9,930 bases of DNA from JAPUDQ01 sp049289035 (GTDB lineage: Bacteria; Patescibacteriota; Saccharimonadia; Saccharimonadales; Saccharimonadaceae): NCBI GenBank assembly GCA_049289035.1, contig JBAQIV010000011.1, positions 1 to 9,930 on the forward strand. The letters are read 5' to 3'. This document shows positions 5,768-9,930 of the stretch, piece after piece. Made by a program: the position numbers and the translations under genes. A model generated the notes under the pieces. The model was not told the origin of the DNA. It saw nothing but the letters and a program-made list of their open reading frames with translations, and searched no databases. Each line of letters begins with the position of its first letter. The stretch's first letter is position 1.

Positions 5768-7039
5768 ATGAAAGATGTTGTCGTTAAAAAACTTATTGCT
5801 GCCGAGAAAAAGCGTCAAGCTGAAGGCTTAGAACTTATACCGTCAGAAAACTATGTGTCGCTCGATGTGCTCGAGGCGCTGGGGAGTGTGTTTACAAACA
5901 AATATTCTGAAGGCTATCCTGGTAAACGCTATTATGGTGGCCAAGAATTTACCGATGCGGTCGAACAGCTTGCGATTGACCGTGCCAAGCAGCTGTTTCA
6001 TGCCGACCATGCCAACGTGCAGCCCCACAGTGGCGCACCGGCCAACGAAGCGGTGTACTATGCCTGGCTCGAACCAGGCGACACCGTGCTCGCGATGGAT
6101 CTTAGCCATGGGGGGCATCTCACGCACGGCAACCCTATGACGCGCTCGGCCCATTTGTATAACTTCATACCATACAAGATGAAAGACGTGACGACTGGCG
6201 AGATCGACTACGATGAGTTGCGTCAGTTGGCGCTTACCCACCGTCCCAAGCTCATACTGGCCGGTTTTTCAGCGTATCCACGTGAGCTCGACTATGCAAA
6301 ATTTGTCGAGATTGGTCGTGAAGTCGGGGCGCTGCTTATGGCCGATATGGCACATATTGCTGGCCTCATAGCTGCGGGTATTGCGACCAATCCGCTCGAT
6401 GTTGGGTTTCATGTCATGACCACGACGACGCACAAAACGCTGCGCGGCCCGCGTGGTGGTCTCATCCTCAGCAAGGGTATTGTCAGCACACCGCTAAAAG
6501 CTCCTGAAAGAACACTCGAAAATATCCCGACACTGATCGACCGGGCGGTGTTTCCTGGTACGCAAGGTGGTCCGCATATGAACAATACTGCCGCCAAGGC
6601 GATTGCGTTTGGCGAGGCGATGCAGCCCGAGTTTAAGACCTACGCACAGCAAATCGTTAAAAATGCCTCGCGCCTGGCTGACGAACTGCAGTCGCGCGGG
6701 TTTGTACTTGTCACTGGCGGTACGAGCAATCACCTCATACTAGCCGATGTCTATAGCAGTTTTGGGATCGACGGGCAGGTAGCAGAAACCGCTATCGATG
6801 CGATCGGTTTGACACTCAACAAAAATTCTATTGCGGGCGATCCGTTGCCAAAATTCCGTCCGAGTGGGATCCGTCTCGGTACCCCGGCGCTGACGACACG
6901 CGGCCTGCGTGAAGAGCATATGCCGCGCATTGCTGAGTGGATGAAACTTGCTATCAAGCACCGTGATGATCCGGCACAATTGAAAAAACTGCGTGTTGAA
7001 GTCAAAGCGTTTGTGGCTGATTTTCCGCTGCCGTACTGA
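5768..7039 (+). CDS. glyA: Serine hydroxymethyltransferase
   Basis: This 423-residue, full-length cytoplasmic PLP enzyme interconverts serine and glycine, passing the one-carbon unit to tetrahydrofolate. Motifs in order: LIPSENYVS (23-31), KYSEGYPGKRYYGG (45-58), HSGAPANEAVY, SHGGHLTHG (113-121), the cofactor-binding DMAHIAGLIAAG (193-204), the Schiff-base Lys223 in TTTTHKTLRGPRGG, and the substrate-binding RPSGIRLGTPALTTRG (364-379). The strong AGGAGG site fixes the ATG. The gene ends in TGA right after the normal C-terminus, which shows UGA is a stop codon here. It is divergent from murA (133-bp gap) and converges on murB with 13 bp between stop codons. In a reduced genome it is a likely source of glycine and one-carbon units. 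The call is firm. Confidence 0.98.
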   Translation: MKDVVVKKLIAAEKKRQAEGLELIPSENYVSLDVLEALGSVFTNKYSEGYPGKRYYGGQEFTDAVEQLAIDRAKQLFHADHANVQPHSGAPANEAVYYAWLEPGDTVLAMDLSHGGHLTHGNPMTRSAHLYNFIPYKMKDVTTGEIDYDELRQLALTHRPKLILAGFSAYPRELDYAKFVEIGREVGALLMADMAHIAGLIAAGIATNPLDVGFHVMTTTTHKTLRGPRGGLILSKGIVSTPLKAPERTLENIPTLIDRAVFPGTQGGPHMNNTAAKAIAFGEAMQPEFKTYAQQIVKNASRLADELQSRGFVLVTGGTSNHLILADVYSSFGIDGQVAETAIDAIGLTLNKNSIAGDPLPKFRPSGIRLGTPALTTRGLREEHMPRIAEWMKLAIKHRDDPAQLKKLRVEVKAFVADFPLPY

Positions 7040-7052
7040 CACGCATCTACTG

Positions 7053-8093
7053 CTAAAATGTGCCGAGGAATTTTACTTCGGGTTCGAGATCGATGCCGAG
7101 TTTGGTTTTGACTGTTGTGACAATTTCTTGAGTGACGTCGTAGACTTCTCGGGCTGTTGCGCCGTCGAGTGTGGCGAGTTTCAGCACATGACTGGGGTGA
7201 AGCTCTACGCTGTTCCAGCGCTGCCCGCGGTGAAATCCGGCTGCCAGCAGTACGTGAGCTGCGCTGGCGCGCTGGGCATTGCCGCCGTGTACGATTGATT
7301 GGTTGAGTATACGCTCAAGTGTTTTGCCGGTTTCATCAAACGCGGCGAGTTCTTTGGCTTGCTCGGGCGAAACCATGGGGTTTTTAAAAAACGATCCAGC
7401 GGTATGCTCGGTGGCCGGTTCGCCTGGGTGGTAGAGAGAACCGCCACGACGCCGAGTTTCGACGATGATATCGCGTCGGTGTGGCAGTGTGGCATGGTCA
7501 AGCCCTAGCTCGTCGGCAATCACAAGGGCGGTATCGTAGGTCAATTGTTTAGTCTGTGTGCGTGACAGTTGAAACGCGGCACGTAGTACGATACGGTGTG
7601 GTTCGCGCTGTAGCGAACTTTCGCGATAACGCAGATCGATCGCTTCGCGGGCAAGACGCTCGACAGTGTGACGCGACGTGTCGTACACGTCTGTCCAAAC
7701 GAGCGTGTCAGAAATTTGCTGGCCATACGCAGCGATATTGCCAACTACCGCCGCACCGACGCTACTCGGGATCTCGCTCATGAGCTCAAGTCCCCATAAC
7801 TCGTGTTCGATGGCGGTTTTCACCACGTCGTCCCACCACGCACCGGCATCGGCAACGAGTAGTGTGTCGTCGACATGTATATTACCGCCACGCCACATGA
7901 TGGTCGTGCCGGGCAATCCGTCGTCGCTAATCAGCGCATTGCAGCCATAGCCCAAAAACCAAACGTGATCGCTTACTTTTTGCAATGCCTCAATCGTCTC
8001 AGCATAGGTATCGGTAAGTACTAGTGTCTCAGCCAGCCCGCCAACGCGCAGGGATGTGTATGGCGCGAGGGGCTCGTTGTGGAGTATGTTCAT
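7053..8093 (-). CDS. murB: UDP-N-acetylenolpyruvoylglucosamine reductase
   Basis: MurB is the FAD/NADPH enzyme that reduces the MurA product to UDP-MurNAc. In the 346-residue form starting at 8093, the N-terminus LAPYTSLRVGGLAETLV is the usual FAD-domain start. The substrate/FAD region SEIPSSVGAAVVGNIAAYG is at 105-123, LRYRESSL at 154-161 (the tyrosine loop of type I enzymes, as in E. coli), the catalytic Ser234 in TAGSFFKNP, and Glu339 in LEPEVKFLG. The frame is open for 20 more codons to an ATG at 8153, but those residues have no MurB character. The inner ATG is chosen because a TACAAT -10 box lies 7 nt before it, the same spacing as at murA. SSVGAAVVGN differs from the common G-x-V-G-G-A pattern but keeps the small residues. 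It converges on glyA. Confidence 0.95.
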   Translation of the reverse strand: MNILHNEPLAPYTSLRVGGLAETLVLTDTYAETIEALQKVSDHVWFLGYGCNALISDDGLPGTTIMWRGGNIHVDDTLLVADAGAWWDDVVKTAIEHELWGLELMSEIPSSVGAAVVGNIAAYGQQISDTLVWTDVYDTSRHTVERLAREAIDLRYRESSLQREPHRIVLRAAFQLSRTQTKQLTYDTALVIADELGLDHATLPHRRDIIVETRRRGGSLYHPGEPATEHTAGSFFKNPMVSPEQAKELAAFDETGKTLERILNQSIVHGGNAQRASAAHVLLAAGFHRGQRWNSVELHPSHVLKLATLDGATAREVYDVTQEIVTTVKTKLGIDLEPEVKFLGTF

Positions 8094-8100
8094 AGAGTCT

Positions 8101-8106
8101 ATTGTA
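8101..8106 (-). promoter_or_regulatory. murB -10 box
   Basis: TACAAT on the minus strand lies 7 nt before the ATG at 8093, predicting a leaderless message. The -35 region is weak. The box touches one arm of the inverted repeat at 8106-8114/8151-8159. Confidence 0.5.
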
Positions 8107-8159
8107 CACCTGTGGCTAGTGTTCGCAGCATTGATACAAGGTTTCATATACACAGGTGT
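8106..8159. repeat. 9-bp inverted repeat upstream of murB
   Basis: ACACCTGTG (8106-8114) and CACAGGTGT (8151-8159) are perfect complements 36 nt apart. They fill the gap between the acetyltransferase stop codon and the murB -10 box. They could be paired operator half-sites. They could also form a stem in read-through RNA, but no T run supports a terminator. Confidence 0.4.
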
Positions 8160-8162
8160 TTT

Positions 8163-8645
8163 TTATATATTTTTCCGCATCTCAATTAGGTCAATCTTGC
8201 CCCAACGAGTAACTTTTTTTGTTTCGCGAAATCCAAATTTTTCATAGTAGCGATTGAGCCACGGCGCAAGGGACATGTAGTCGAGGCTGATAGTTTCAAA
8301 ATGATGGGATCTGGCGTATGACTCGATGGCCTGAATGAGTGAATCACCCACCCCTTTACCTCGCAGCCTAGGAACAAGGGTTAATAATCCAAAATGAAGT
8401 ACGTTAGCTTTCGGCTCTAGATAAACACAGCCGACAATTTCATCCGCCTCGAGCAATGTGTAGAAATCAACTTCGGTAATTCGTTGCGTAAGATGCTCGG
8501 TGTTTGTCCGCTGCGCACCCTTTGCCTCGTCTTGATAGGAATAAGCTTCATTGATAATAGGGACTAATAAGGGAATATCATGGGCCTCCGTTTGGCGTAA
8601 ACTCAGTTCTTGGTGGGAGAAGAAATCTGAAAGGGGTTGGTTCAT
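8163..8645 (-). CDS. GNAT family N-acetyltransferase
   Basis: This 160-residue protein has the GNAT fold pattern: an N-terminal segment (LSLRQTEAHDIPLLVPIINEA), beta strands around IVGCVYLEP (70-78), motif A with LLTLVPRLRGKGVGDSLI (87-104) and the acetyl-CoA pyrophosphate loop R95-G-K-G-V-G100, and motif B with YYEKFGF (133-139), where Tyr133 or Tyr134 is a candidate general acid. It transfers an acetyl group to an unknown amine. It is 69 bp upstream of murB on the same strand but has its own promoter. With no Shine-Dalgarno site at the ATG, translation probably starts on a very short leader. The length is normal and the gene looks intact. Confidence 0.88.
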   Translation of the reverse strand: MNQPLSDFFSHQELSLRQTEAHDIPLLVPIINEAYSYQDEAKGAQRTNTEHLTQRITEVDFYTLLEADEIVGCVYLEPKANVLHFGLLTLVPRLRGKGVGDSLIQAIESYARSHHFETISLDYMSLAPWLNRYYEKFGFRETKKVTRWGKIDLIEMRKNI

Positions 8646-8657
8646 GGGTATTACTCT

Positions 8658-8686
8658 ACTATAGCCGTGCGCTATATGCCAGGCAA
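8658..8686 (-). promoter_or_regulatory. Acetyltransferase gene promoter
   Basis: On the minus strand TTGCCT (8681-8686) and TATAGT (8658-8663) are 17 nt apart. The predicted start gives a leader of about 6 nt before the ATG at 8645, too short for a ribosome site. Confidence 0.55.
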
Positions 8687-8710
8687 AATACTTATCATGT
8701 TTGATTTCTT

Positions 8711-8806
8711 GCTACACCCGGCAAGATATCGGCTAAAGCCTCCTTCGTTCACTCACGAAAATATGTAAACACATTTTCGTTTCACTCGTTTCGCCGAACT
8801 TCTTTT
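8711..8806 (-). pseudogene. tRNA-Arg-derived repeat unit 1
   Basis: 8711-8730 matches the 3' end of the intact tRNA-Arg(UCG) (8994 onward) in acceptor strand and T-stem, with a few changes. Where the T-loop should continue there is instead about 60 nt, including the hairpin ACGAAAAT (8755-8762) with ATTTTCGT (8773-8780). A T-loop-like TCGCCGAACTTC (8791-8802) then follows. The unit aligns along its length with unit 2, including GTAAAC in the hairpin loop. No anticodon arm is present, so it cannot be a working tRNA. Confidence 0.5.
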
Positions 8807-8954
8807 GGTACACCTGGCAGGATATCGCTCGTAAGACTCGCTCCTCCGCTTGCTTGAAAAATGAGTAAACTAATTTTTCCACACTGCGCTACGCCGAACC
8901 TGCGACTTGTTTTGTTTCACAAAACATCGCAAGTGCGTGTCTTGCGTGAGCGTA
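8807..8954 (-). pseudogene. tRNA-Arg-derived repeat unit 2
   Basis: Minus-strand reading: 8807-8824 keeps the tRNA-Arg acceptor strand, CC of the CCA end and T-stem CCTGC. After about 65 nt with the hairpin GAAAAAT (8856-8862) and ATTTTTC (8873-8879), GCCGAACCTGCGAC (8893-8906) supplies the other T-stem half GCAGG. ACTTG (8905-8909) and CAAGT (8930-8934) match the anticodon stem of tRNA-Arg(UCG), but the loop is a 20-nt hairpin insert. It looks like a tRNA copy whose loops were replaced while its stems survived. Confidence 0.5.
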
Positions 8955-8997
8955 ACCATAGAAAAAAGGTTAGACTGGCTAACCTTTTTTCTATGGT
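8955..8997 (-). terminator. tRNA-Arg(UCG) terminator overlapping the CCA end
   Basis: A perfect 19-bp inverted repeat with a 5-nt loop. On the minus strand the core stem GGTTAG/CTAACC is followed by TTTTTT. The outer part of the stem includes the tRNA discriminator base and CCA (8994-8997). Confidence 0.85.
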
Positions 8998-9070
8998 ACA
9001 CCCGGCAGGATTCGAACCTGCGACCACTTGGTTCGAAGCCAAGTACTCTAATCCGCTGAGCTACGGGTGC
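8994..9070 (-). tRNA. tRNA-Arg (UCG)
   Basis: A full cloverleaf: acceptor GCACCCG with CGGGTGT (G1-U72 wobble), D-arm GCTC/GAGT, anticodon stem CTTGG/CCAAG with loop CTTCGAA (anticodon TCG, T at position 33), and T-arm GCAGG TTCGAAT CCTGC. CCA is encoded (8994-8996). It reads CGA and possibly other CGN codons. It is divergent from the second arginine tRNA at 9252. Confidence 0.95.
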
Positions 9071-9078
9071 GTGTTTAA

Positions 9079-9109
9079 ATTATAACAGATAGGGTATAGA
9101 GTGGTGCAA
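9079..9109 (-). promoter_or_regulatory. tRNA-Arg(UCG) promoter
   Basis: On the minus strand TTGCAC (9104-9109) and a consensus TATAAT (9079-9084) are 19 nt apart. The tRNA begins 8 nt after the -10 box, so the precursor has almost no 5' leader. Confidence 0.65.
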
Positions 9110-9123
9110 TTTGAATGTGCGGT

Positions 9124-9166
9124 TAGCTTCCCGTTATCCGACGGGACCATGCCTGATGGCATGGCA
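9124..9166. repeat. Double-hairpin repeat element, copy 2
   Basis: This matches 180-222 at 38 of 43 positions. Hairpin 1 is CCCGTT (9130-9135) with GACGGG (9140-9145). Hairpin 2 is a perfect 7-bp stem CCATGCC (9147-9153) with GGCATGG (9158-9164) and loop TGAT. One pair is T-A in copy 1 and C-G here, and the A-C mismatch of copy 1 is A-T here. The long competing stem of copy 1 is poorly kept. It lies between two divergent tRNA genes. Confidence 0.7.
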
Positions 9167-9199
9167 ATTGAGAGCCTTCAGCGTAAAAATGTAGCGTTC

Positions 9200-9221
9200 A
9201 ACGCTCTGTCCAATTGAGTAA
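9200..9221 (-). pseudogene. Antisense D-arm fragment of tRNA-Arg(CCG)
   Basis: 9200-9218 is the reverse complement of 9262-9280, the D-arm and start of the anticodon stem of the intact tRNA-Arg(CCG), with 18 of 19 bases matching. It is inverted and 43 nt upstream of the intact copy. Its TTGAGT (9214-9219) also forms the -35 box of the downstream tRNA promoter. Confidence 0.65.
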
Positions 9222-9242
9222 TAAACAGATAAGGTCTACAAT
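9214..9242 (+). promoter_or_regulatory. tRNA-Arg(CCG) promoter
   Basis: TTGAGT (9214-9219) and TACAAT (9237-9242) are exactly 17 nt apart, and the tRNA starts 9 nt after the -10 box. The -35 box lies inside the antisense tRNA fragment. Confidence 0.6.
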
Positions 9243-9251
9243 TTATAACAA

Positions 9252-9328
9252 GCCCCGTTAGCTCAATTGGATAGAGCGTTGGTTCCCGGTACCAAAGGTT
9301 GCAGGTTCGATTCCTGTGCGGGGTACCA
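9252..9328 (+). tRNA. tRNA-Arg (CCG), with C at position 33
   Basis: All arms pair: acceptor GCCCCGT/GCGGGGT, D-arm GCTC/GAGC, anticodon stem TTGGT/ACCAA, T-arm GCAGG/CCTGT with loop TTCGATT. CCA is encoded (9326-9328). The anticodon loop (9284-9290) is TCCCGGT, which gives anticodon CCG but puts C at position 33, where U is almost universal. No hairpin terminator follows. It is either a functional variant or a gene that has started to decay. Confidence 0.85.
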
Positions 9329-9424
9329 TGCATTATTTTGAATTTGTGTTGTGGCTCACATTTATTCGGCGGATTGCCTTGTATAGTACGGGTAGTATCA
9401 AAACTATATAAGGAGTGATGTATC

Positions 9425-9613
9425 ATGTCAGATCAACCAGTTGTCGTAGAAAAAGGTAGTAGTGCGGGCCCGATCGTCGGTATTGTTGCGATTGTAGTGC
9501 TACTAGTACTCGCTTACTTTGCATGGCAGTACTTTGGTGGCCAATCAACTACCAACACGACTAACGTAAACCTGCCAACCCCACAGGTAAATGTCAACAC
9601 CAACGGGCAGTAA
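9425..9613 (+). CDS. Small single-helix membrane protein
   Basis: This 62-residue protein has a short acidic N-terminus (MSDQPVVVEKGSS), one strong transmembrane helix (about residues 15-36, GPIVGIVAIVVLLVLAYFAW) and a Thr/Asn/Pro-rich tail of about 25 residues with no charged residue. AAGGAG lies 9 nt before the ATG. TATAGT near 9382 or TTGCCT near 9376 may belong to the promoter, but no good pair is found. A hairpin at 9626 follows the stop codon, so the gene is monocistronic. The topology (signal anchor, polar low-complexity tail) suggests the tail faces outside. No family is recognised and no function is proposed. Confidence 0.8.
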   Translation: MSDQPVVVEKGSSAGPIVGIVAIVVLLVLAYFAWQYFGGQSTTNTTNVNLPTPQVNVNTNGQ

Positions 9614-9625
9614 GTGAGGCCTATA

Positions 9626-9663
9626 CATAGAAAATACCTTACGGGCGTAAGGTATTTTCTATG
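9626..9663. terminator. Perfect 17-bp hairpin terminator
   Basis: CATAGAAAATACCTTAC (9626-9642) pairs fully with 9647-9663 around GGGC. It lies 12 bp after the small membrane-protein gene and directly against the tRNA-Lys relic on the other strand. The T run is short (TTTT), so it may work in both directions. Confidence 0.7.
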
Positions 9664-9783
9664 GAGGGCCAGCGGGGACTTGGTCACATTCTGCGACCCC
9701 GTCGCCACGTCTTTGCAAGCACAGCGTGCAAGAGTGGTCTCCCTTGCGATCCGCCGACTGGCGGATCTCACCCCGGACACCCT
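9662..9783 (-). pseudogene. tRNA-Lys-derived relic split in the T-loop
   Basis: 9662-9682 is identical to the last 21 nt of the intact tRNA-Lys at 9856 (CCA, acceptor, T-stem and half the T-loop). The next part of the tRNA (other T-stem half and variable region) resumes at 9770-9783, also identical over 14 nt. The 87 nt between hold hairpins GCGAC/GTCGC (9693-9705) and ATCCGCC/GGCGGAT (9749-9766). Past 9783 the tRNA match ends; a small hairpin CTAAC/GTTAG sits where the anticodon arm should be. Without acceptor 5' strand and anticodon it is not a working tRNA. Confidence 0.6.
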
Positions 9784-9817
9784 AACGGGCGTTAGAGATA
9801 CAAGCCCATATAACAAT

Positions 9818-9858
9818 CCAAGTAAAACACCGATCACAAGGATCGGTGTTTTACTTGG
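9818..9858 (-). terminator. tRNA-Lys terminator overlapping the CCA end
   Basis: A perfect 18-bp inverted repeat (9818-9835 with 9841-9858, 5-nt loop). On the minus strand the G/C-containing stem CACCGATC/GATCGGTG is followed by TTTTACTTGG. The stem takes in the tRNA's CCA (9856-9858). Confidence 0.75.
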
Positions 9859-9930
9859 AGGGCCAGCGGGGACTTGAACCCCGGACACCCTGCTTAAGAG
9901 GCAGGTGCTCTAACCAGCTGAGCTACTGGC
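9856..9930 (-). tRNA. tRNA-Lys (CUU), 5' end cut by the window
   Basis: On the minus strand: D-arm GCTC/GAGC, anticodon stem CCTGC/GCAGG with loop CTCTTAA (anticodon CTT), T-arm CGGGG TTCAAGT CCCCG, acceptor CTGGCCC, discriminator T and encoded CCA. The acceptor 5' strand should be GGGCCAG; its first two bases lie beyond 9930. Confidence 0.93.

Noticed and set aside
8094..8153. Upstream ATG giving murB 20 extra residues
   Set aside because: The extra residues lack MurB features and would include the promoter region; the inner ATG fits the -10 spacing and the family N-terminus.
8711..8997. CRISPR array or integron attC cassettes in the tRNA-Arg repeat region
   Set aside because: Only two imperfect units of unequal length, with no uniform spacers, and no matching RYYYAAC/GTTRRRY pair of sites.
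8861..9085. 74-codon plus-strand frame with AGFEPATTWFEA-like sequence
   Set aside because: It runs antisense through tRNA-Arg(UCG) and its terminator; this phrase is the translation of an antisense tRNA, a well-known false ORF type.
9178..9426. 82-codon minus-strand frame with NRTCNLWYREPTLYPIEL
   Set aside because: It is the antisense reading of tRNA-Arg(CCG) and its upstream fragment.
9514..9888. 124-codon minus-strand frame and 87-codon plus-strand frame (9614-9877)
   Set aside because: They translate terminator hairpins and tRNA-Lys sequence twice over, and overlap the small membrane-protein gene or its terminator; no ribosome site.

Overview
The window looks like the chromosome of a small-genome bacterium of the Patescibacteria (CPR), most likely Candidatus Saccharibacteria. 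This placement is an inference. It rests on the mix of cell-wall genes, an HTH-headed MurA, promoters lying almost on top of start codons with no Shine-Dalgarno site, and tRNA genes with an encoded CCA. The serine hydroxymethyltransferase gene ends in TGA exactly where the family normally ends, so UGA is read as stop. That argues against the recoded Gracilibacteria and Absconditabacteria.

Layout. (1) 1-260: no protein gene. It holds a terminator-like inverted repeat, a degenerate tRNA-like relic and copy 1 of a 43-nt double-hairpin element. (2) 267-2825, minus strand: a probable two-gene unit, a membrane-anchored multidomain polysaccharide-lyase-like protein (CBM, malectin, PL14-like) followed by a four-helix membrane protein. 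(3) 2870-2956: a 28-codon gene for a very basic peptide. (4) 3080-3370: a possible small RNA ending in a strong terminator, then tRNA-His with its own promoter and terminator. (5) 3463-8645: sortase (+), HTH-MurA (-), GlyA (+), MurB (-) and a GNAT acetyltransferase (-), packed so that sortase and murA abut without a spare base. (6) 8646-9930: tRNA-Arg(UCG), tRNA-Arg(CCG), a small membrane-anchored protein and tRNA-Lys(CUU). Between them lie tRNA-derived fragments, perfect hairpins and copy 2 of the double-hairpin element.

Function. MurA and MurB are the two enzymes that make UDP-MurNAc, so the block supplies peptidoglycan precursors. Sortase attaches proteins to the surface, and the lyase-like protein probably binds and cleaves an acidic glycan outside the cell. 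GlyA supplies glycine and one-carbon units.

Most unusual points: the transcription-factor-like domain fused to MurA with a palindrome over its own -10 box; the repeated double-hairpin element with a compensatory base-pair change; tRNA relics from two families broken in the T-loop by hairpin-rich inserts; a tRNA-Arg(CCG) with C33; and tRNA terminators whose stem takes in the CCA end. All family calls come from reading motifs by eye; no database search was run.
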